Part shown: positions 62,450-64,000 of the stretch, piece after piece
How the letters are laid out: each line of letters begins with the position of its first letter
Position numbering within the stretch: position 1 is the first letter of the stretch
Source of the DNA: Streptomyces sp. IMTB 2501
GTDB taxonomy: Bacteria > Actinomycetota > Actinomycetes > Streptomycetales > Streptomycetaceae
Direction of reading: 5' to 3'
NCBI RefSeq assembly: GCF_001953885.1
Contig: NZ_MQUS01000006.1
Span: 248,001-312,000, forward strand
Length of the DNA: 64,000 bases
Program-made: the position numbers and the translations under genes
Notes under the pieces: model-generated
Told to the model about the DNA's origin: nothing
Databases searched by the model: none
What the model saw: the letters and a program-made list of their open reading frames with translations, nothing else

Positions 62450-62497
62450 GCAGGTCCGGCCGCCCCCCAGGCCTCAGGTCAGCTGAGCAGGTCCGGC
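62443..62497. repeat. Direct duplication CAGCTGAGCAGGTCCGGC at a convergent gene junction
   Basis: The 18-mer occurs at 62443-62460 and 62480-62497, a 37-bp period. The first copy contains the stop of the DUF4429 gene; the second encodes the last codons and stop of the class II aldolase gene on the other strand. Confidence 0.9.
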
Positions 62498-63273
62498 TCG
62501 CTGCGGCTGATGTCCTGCCACAGGGGCTGGTAGTTGATCCAGGCCACCAGGTCGCCGCCGAGCTGTTCGCGGGTGGCGACGGCCAGTTTGTGGTCGATGA
62601 GGACGGGGCGGCCGGCCGCCTTCGCCATCAGCTGCACCTGGCAGGACCGCTCCATGGACAGGAACCACCAGGCGGCCGCGTCCACCGAGTCGCCGACGGT
62701 GAGCAGTCCGTGGTTGCGCAGGACGAGCGCCTTGCGGGAGCCGAGGGCGTCGGCGATCCGGCGGCCTTCCTCGATGTCGACGGTGACGCCGGTGTACGCG
62801 TCGTAGAGCGCCACGTCCTCGTAGAAGGCGCAGCTCTCCTGGGTGATGGGGTCGATCAGCTCGCCGAGCGCGGCGAGGGCGCGGCCGTGCACCGAGTGGC
62901 AGTGGGCCACGGCGACGACGTCCGGGCGGGCGGCGTGCACCTGGGCGTGCACGGTGAACGCGGCCTGGTTGACGTGGTAGCGGCCCTCGACGACCTGCCC
63001 GTCCTGGTTGGCGAGGACGAGATCGCCGACGGTGACGTGCTTGAACGGCATCCCGAACGGGTTGACCCAGAAGCAGTCGCTGTGTTCCGGGTCGCGAGCG
63101 GTGATGTGGCCGGATACCCCGTCCTCAAGCCCGGCCCGCCCGAAGATCCGCAGGGCGCCGGCGAGCCGCTCCTTGCGATGCCGGCGTTCGTCCTCGACCG
63201 AGTCGTGCATCGGCGGCATGGCGAACTGCAGCTGGTCGGTGGGCAGCGGCAGGGGCGGGGTTTGCCCGTGCAT
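62479..63273 (-). CDS. Class II aldolase/adducin-family protein
   Basis: 264 residues. The metal-binding His pair is in VVAVAHCHSVHGRALAALGE and a third His in VLRNHGLLTVGDSVDAAAWW, with the catalytic Glu probably in CAFYEDVALY or the N-terminal region. This fits L-fuculose-phosphate-aldolase-like zinc enzymes; the substrate is not clear. The N terminus has EDGVSGHITARDPEHSDCFW. The ATG at 63273 follows GGAGGACCT. Some members are annotated as adducin-like without activity, but the metal ligands are intact here. Confidence 0.88.
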   Translation of the reverse strand: MHGQTPPLPLPTDQLQFAMPPMHDSVEDERRHRKERLAGALRIFGRAGLEDGVSGHITARDPEHSDCFWVNPFGMPFKHVTVGDLVLANQDGQVVEGRYHVNQAAFTVHAQVHAARPDVVAVAHCHSVHGRALAALGELIDPITQESCAFYEDVALYDAYTGVTVDIEEGRRIADALGSRKALVLRNHGLLTVGDSVDAAAWWFLSMERSCQVQLMAKAAGRPVLIDHKLAVATREQLGGDLVAWINYQPLWQDISRSEPDLLS

Positions 63274-63413
63274 AGGTCCTCCAGCGGGGGAATTGCCGTA
63301 CGAGCCGGAAGTTACCGCCGGTCAGCGCAAAAGGGCAGAGCTGTTTTGTAAAGATGGCGTACGCGACGGAATCACGACACAGGTTGTCCGGATTACCGGT
63401 GAGACTGGCCGGT

Positions 63414-63890
63414 ATGACGCATATGAACTGGGCGGCCTTCACCGCCGCCGCACCCGAGCTGGCGGCGATCACCGAGAAGCGCTTCGGCGCCTTCCGCCAC
63501 CATGTCCTCGCGACCCTGCGCAAGGACGGCTCGCCGCGCACCTCCGGCCTGGAGGCCGACTTCCGTGCCGGTGAGCTGTGGCTCGGCATGATGGCGGACT
63601 CGCTGAAAGCCCTCGATCTGCGCCGCGATCCGCGCTTCGCGCTCCAGGCGAACCCCGGCGACGGCACGGACATGGCCGGCGGGGACGTGCGGATCAGCGG
63701 GCGGGCGTACGAGATCGAAGACGGGCGGGCCAAGGACCGGTATGTGAAAGAGGTGGAACCGCCGCAGCCGTTCCACCTCTTCCGCACCGAGCTGACGGAG
63801 GTCGTACGGACCTACGTCGAGGACGAGAAGTATCTGGTCGTCCAGGTCTGGAAGCCCTCAGAGCCCCTGCGCACGATCAGGCGCGCATAG
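63414..63890 (+). CDS. Pyridoxamine-5'-phosphate-oxidase-family protein
   Basis: 158-residue split-barrel flavin/F420-binding-type protein: FRHHVLATLRKDGSPRTSGL near residue 22 and FALQANPGDGTDMAGGDVRI near 80 are typical of PNPOx-like proteins. True pyridoxamine oxidases are longer, so this is probably a general flavin- or F420-dependent reductase. The ATG at 63414 (MTHMNWAAF) has no ribosome-binding site; a -10-like GAGACT lies seven bases before, suggesting a leaderless transcript. Convergent with guaA. Confidence 0.82.
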   Translation: MTHMNWAAFTAAAPELAAITEKRFGAFRHHVLATLRKDGSPRTSGLEADFRAGELWLGMMADSLKALDLRRDPRFALQANPGDGTDMAGGDVRISGRAYEIEDGRAKDRYVKEVEPPQPFHLFRTELTEVVRTYVEDEKYLVVQVWKPSEPLRTIRRA

Positions 63891-63893
63891 GGC

Positions 63894-64000
<107 letters not shown>

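Noticed and set aside
58615..63351. 1578-codon open frame on the plus strand
   Set aside because: It runs through DoxX, the membrane-protein and aldolase genes on the opposite strand and through the DUF4429 gene, and has no domain of its own. Long frames without stops are expected at this GC content.
63384..63406. TTGTCCGGAT-N7-GAGACT before the PNPOx-like gene, with the spacing of the damage promoters
   Set aside because: The first element misses RGTGG and the -10 lacks TA, so it is too degenerate to call a RecA-NDp promoter, though the identical spacing is curious.

Overview
The window is a very GC-rich stretch of an actinomycete chromosome, almost certainly Streptomyces. The support is the extreme third-position GC, GTG/TTG starts with GTGA/ATGA junctions, many apparently leaderless genes, WhiJ/AbaA-type regulators, DUF397/DUF5753 pairs, PspC proteins, and a gene order (glyA … mdh … folD … purHN … sucDC … pcrA) that I recall as core Streptomyces synteny. 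I see no insertion sequence, prophage, rRNA, tRNA or CRISPR array.

Layout. 1-2.3 kb: glyA (3' end cut by the window edge) behind a ZTP/ZMP riboswitch, divergent from rocD. 2.4-6.5 kb: a DMT-type membrane protein, a MocR regulator, and a coupled operon of two AhpD-like proteins and a PEP-mutase/isocitrate-lyase-like enzyme. 6.5-13.6 kb: a choline/glycine-betaine operon (betB, betA, ABC ATPase, fused double permease, binding lipoprotein), divergent from a MarR-GNAT fusion followed by an MFS-transporter remnant. 15-20 kb: mdh, a membrane-anchored XRE/DUF2690 protein, DUF3017 and folD. 20-25 kb: an FHA protein coupled to a Ser/Thr kinase that carries an extracytoplasmic lytic-transglycosylase-like domain, then a WhiJ/AbaA-type locus. 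25-34 kb: purH-purN, envelope proteins, a membrane-tailed sigma-like protein and sucC-sucD. 34-37 kb: two secreted low-complexity proteins.

37-45.4 kb is the most interesting part: two divergent operons, SWIM zinc finger + DUF5691 on one side and MoxR AAA+ ATPase + DUF5682 + VWA on the other. They share a short intergenic region with a perfect 14-bp inverted repeat whose arms each contain TTGTCAGTGG. That is the core of the LexA/RecA-independent DNA-damage promoter (RecA-NDp, PafBC type) known from mycobacteria. The same architecture, TTGTCGGTGG-N7-TAGACT, stands before the pcrA/uvrD helicase gene at 51.1 kb. DUF5682 shows two GxxH motifs and a conserved Glu that recall the TraB/ChaN/Tiki clan. 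I propose a damage-inducible MoxR-VWA chaperone system of unknown function.

45-56 kb: a cobalamin-binding mutase subunit (IcmB-like) with an 18-bp perfect operator-like palindrome, a lipase, and three cell-wall hydrolases (one M23, two NlpC/P60). One NlpC/P60 gene sits behind a ydaO-type c-di-AMP riboswitch. 54.8-58.7 kb: a LiaFSR-like envelope-stress module (response regulator, PspC-histidine kinase, PspC-LiaF-like protein) with repeated TCAGGG hexamers in the divergent promoter region. 58.7-64 kb: a frameshifted TetR gene, DoxX, membrane proteins, a class II aldolase, a PNPOx-like protein and the 3' end of guaA.

Together the genes cover one-carbon and purine metabolism (glyA, folD, purH, purN, guaA), TCA enzymes (mdh, sucCD), osmoprotection, envelope remodelling and a stress response. 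Coordinates and motifs were read by eye. Family names come from motif recognition, not from searches.
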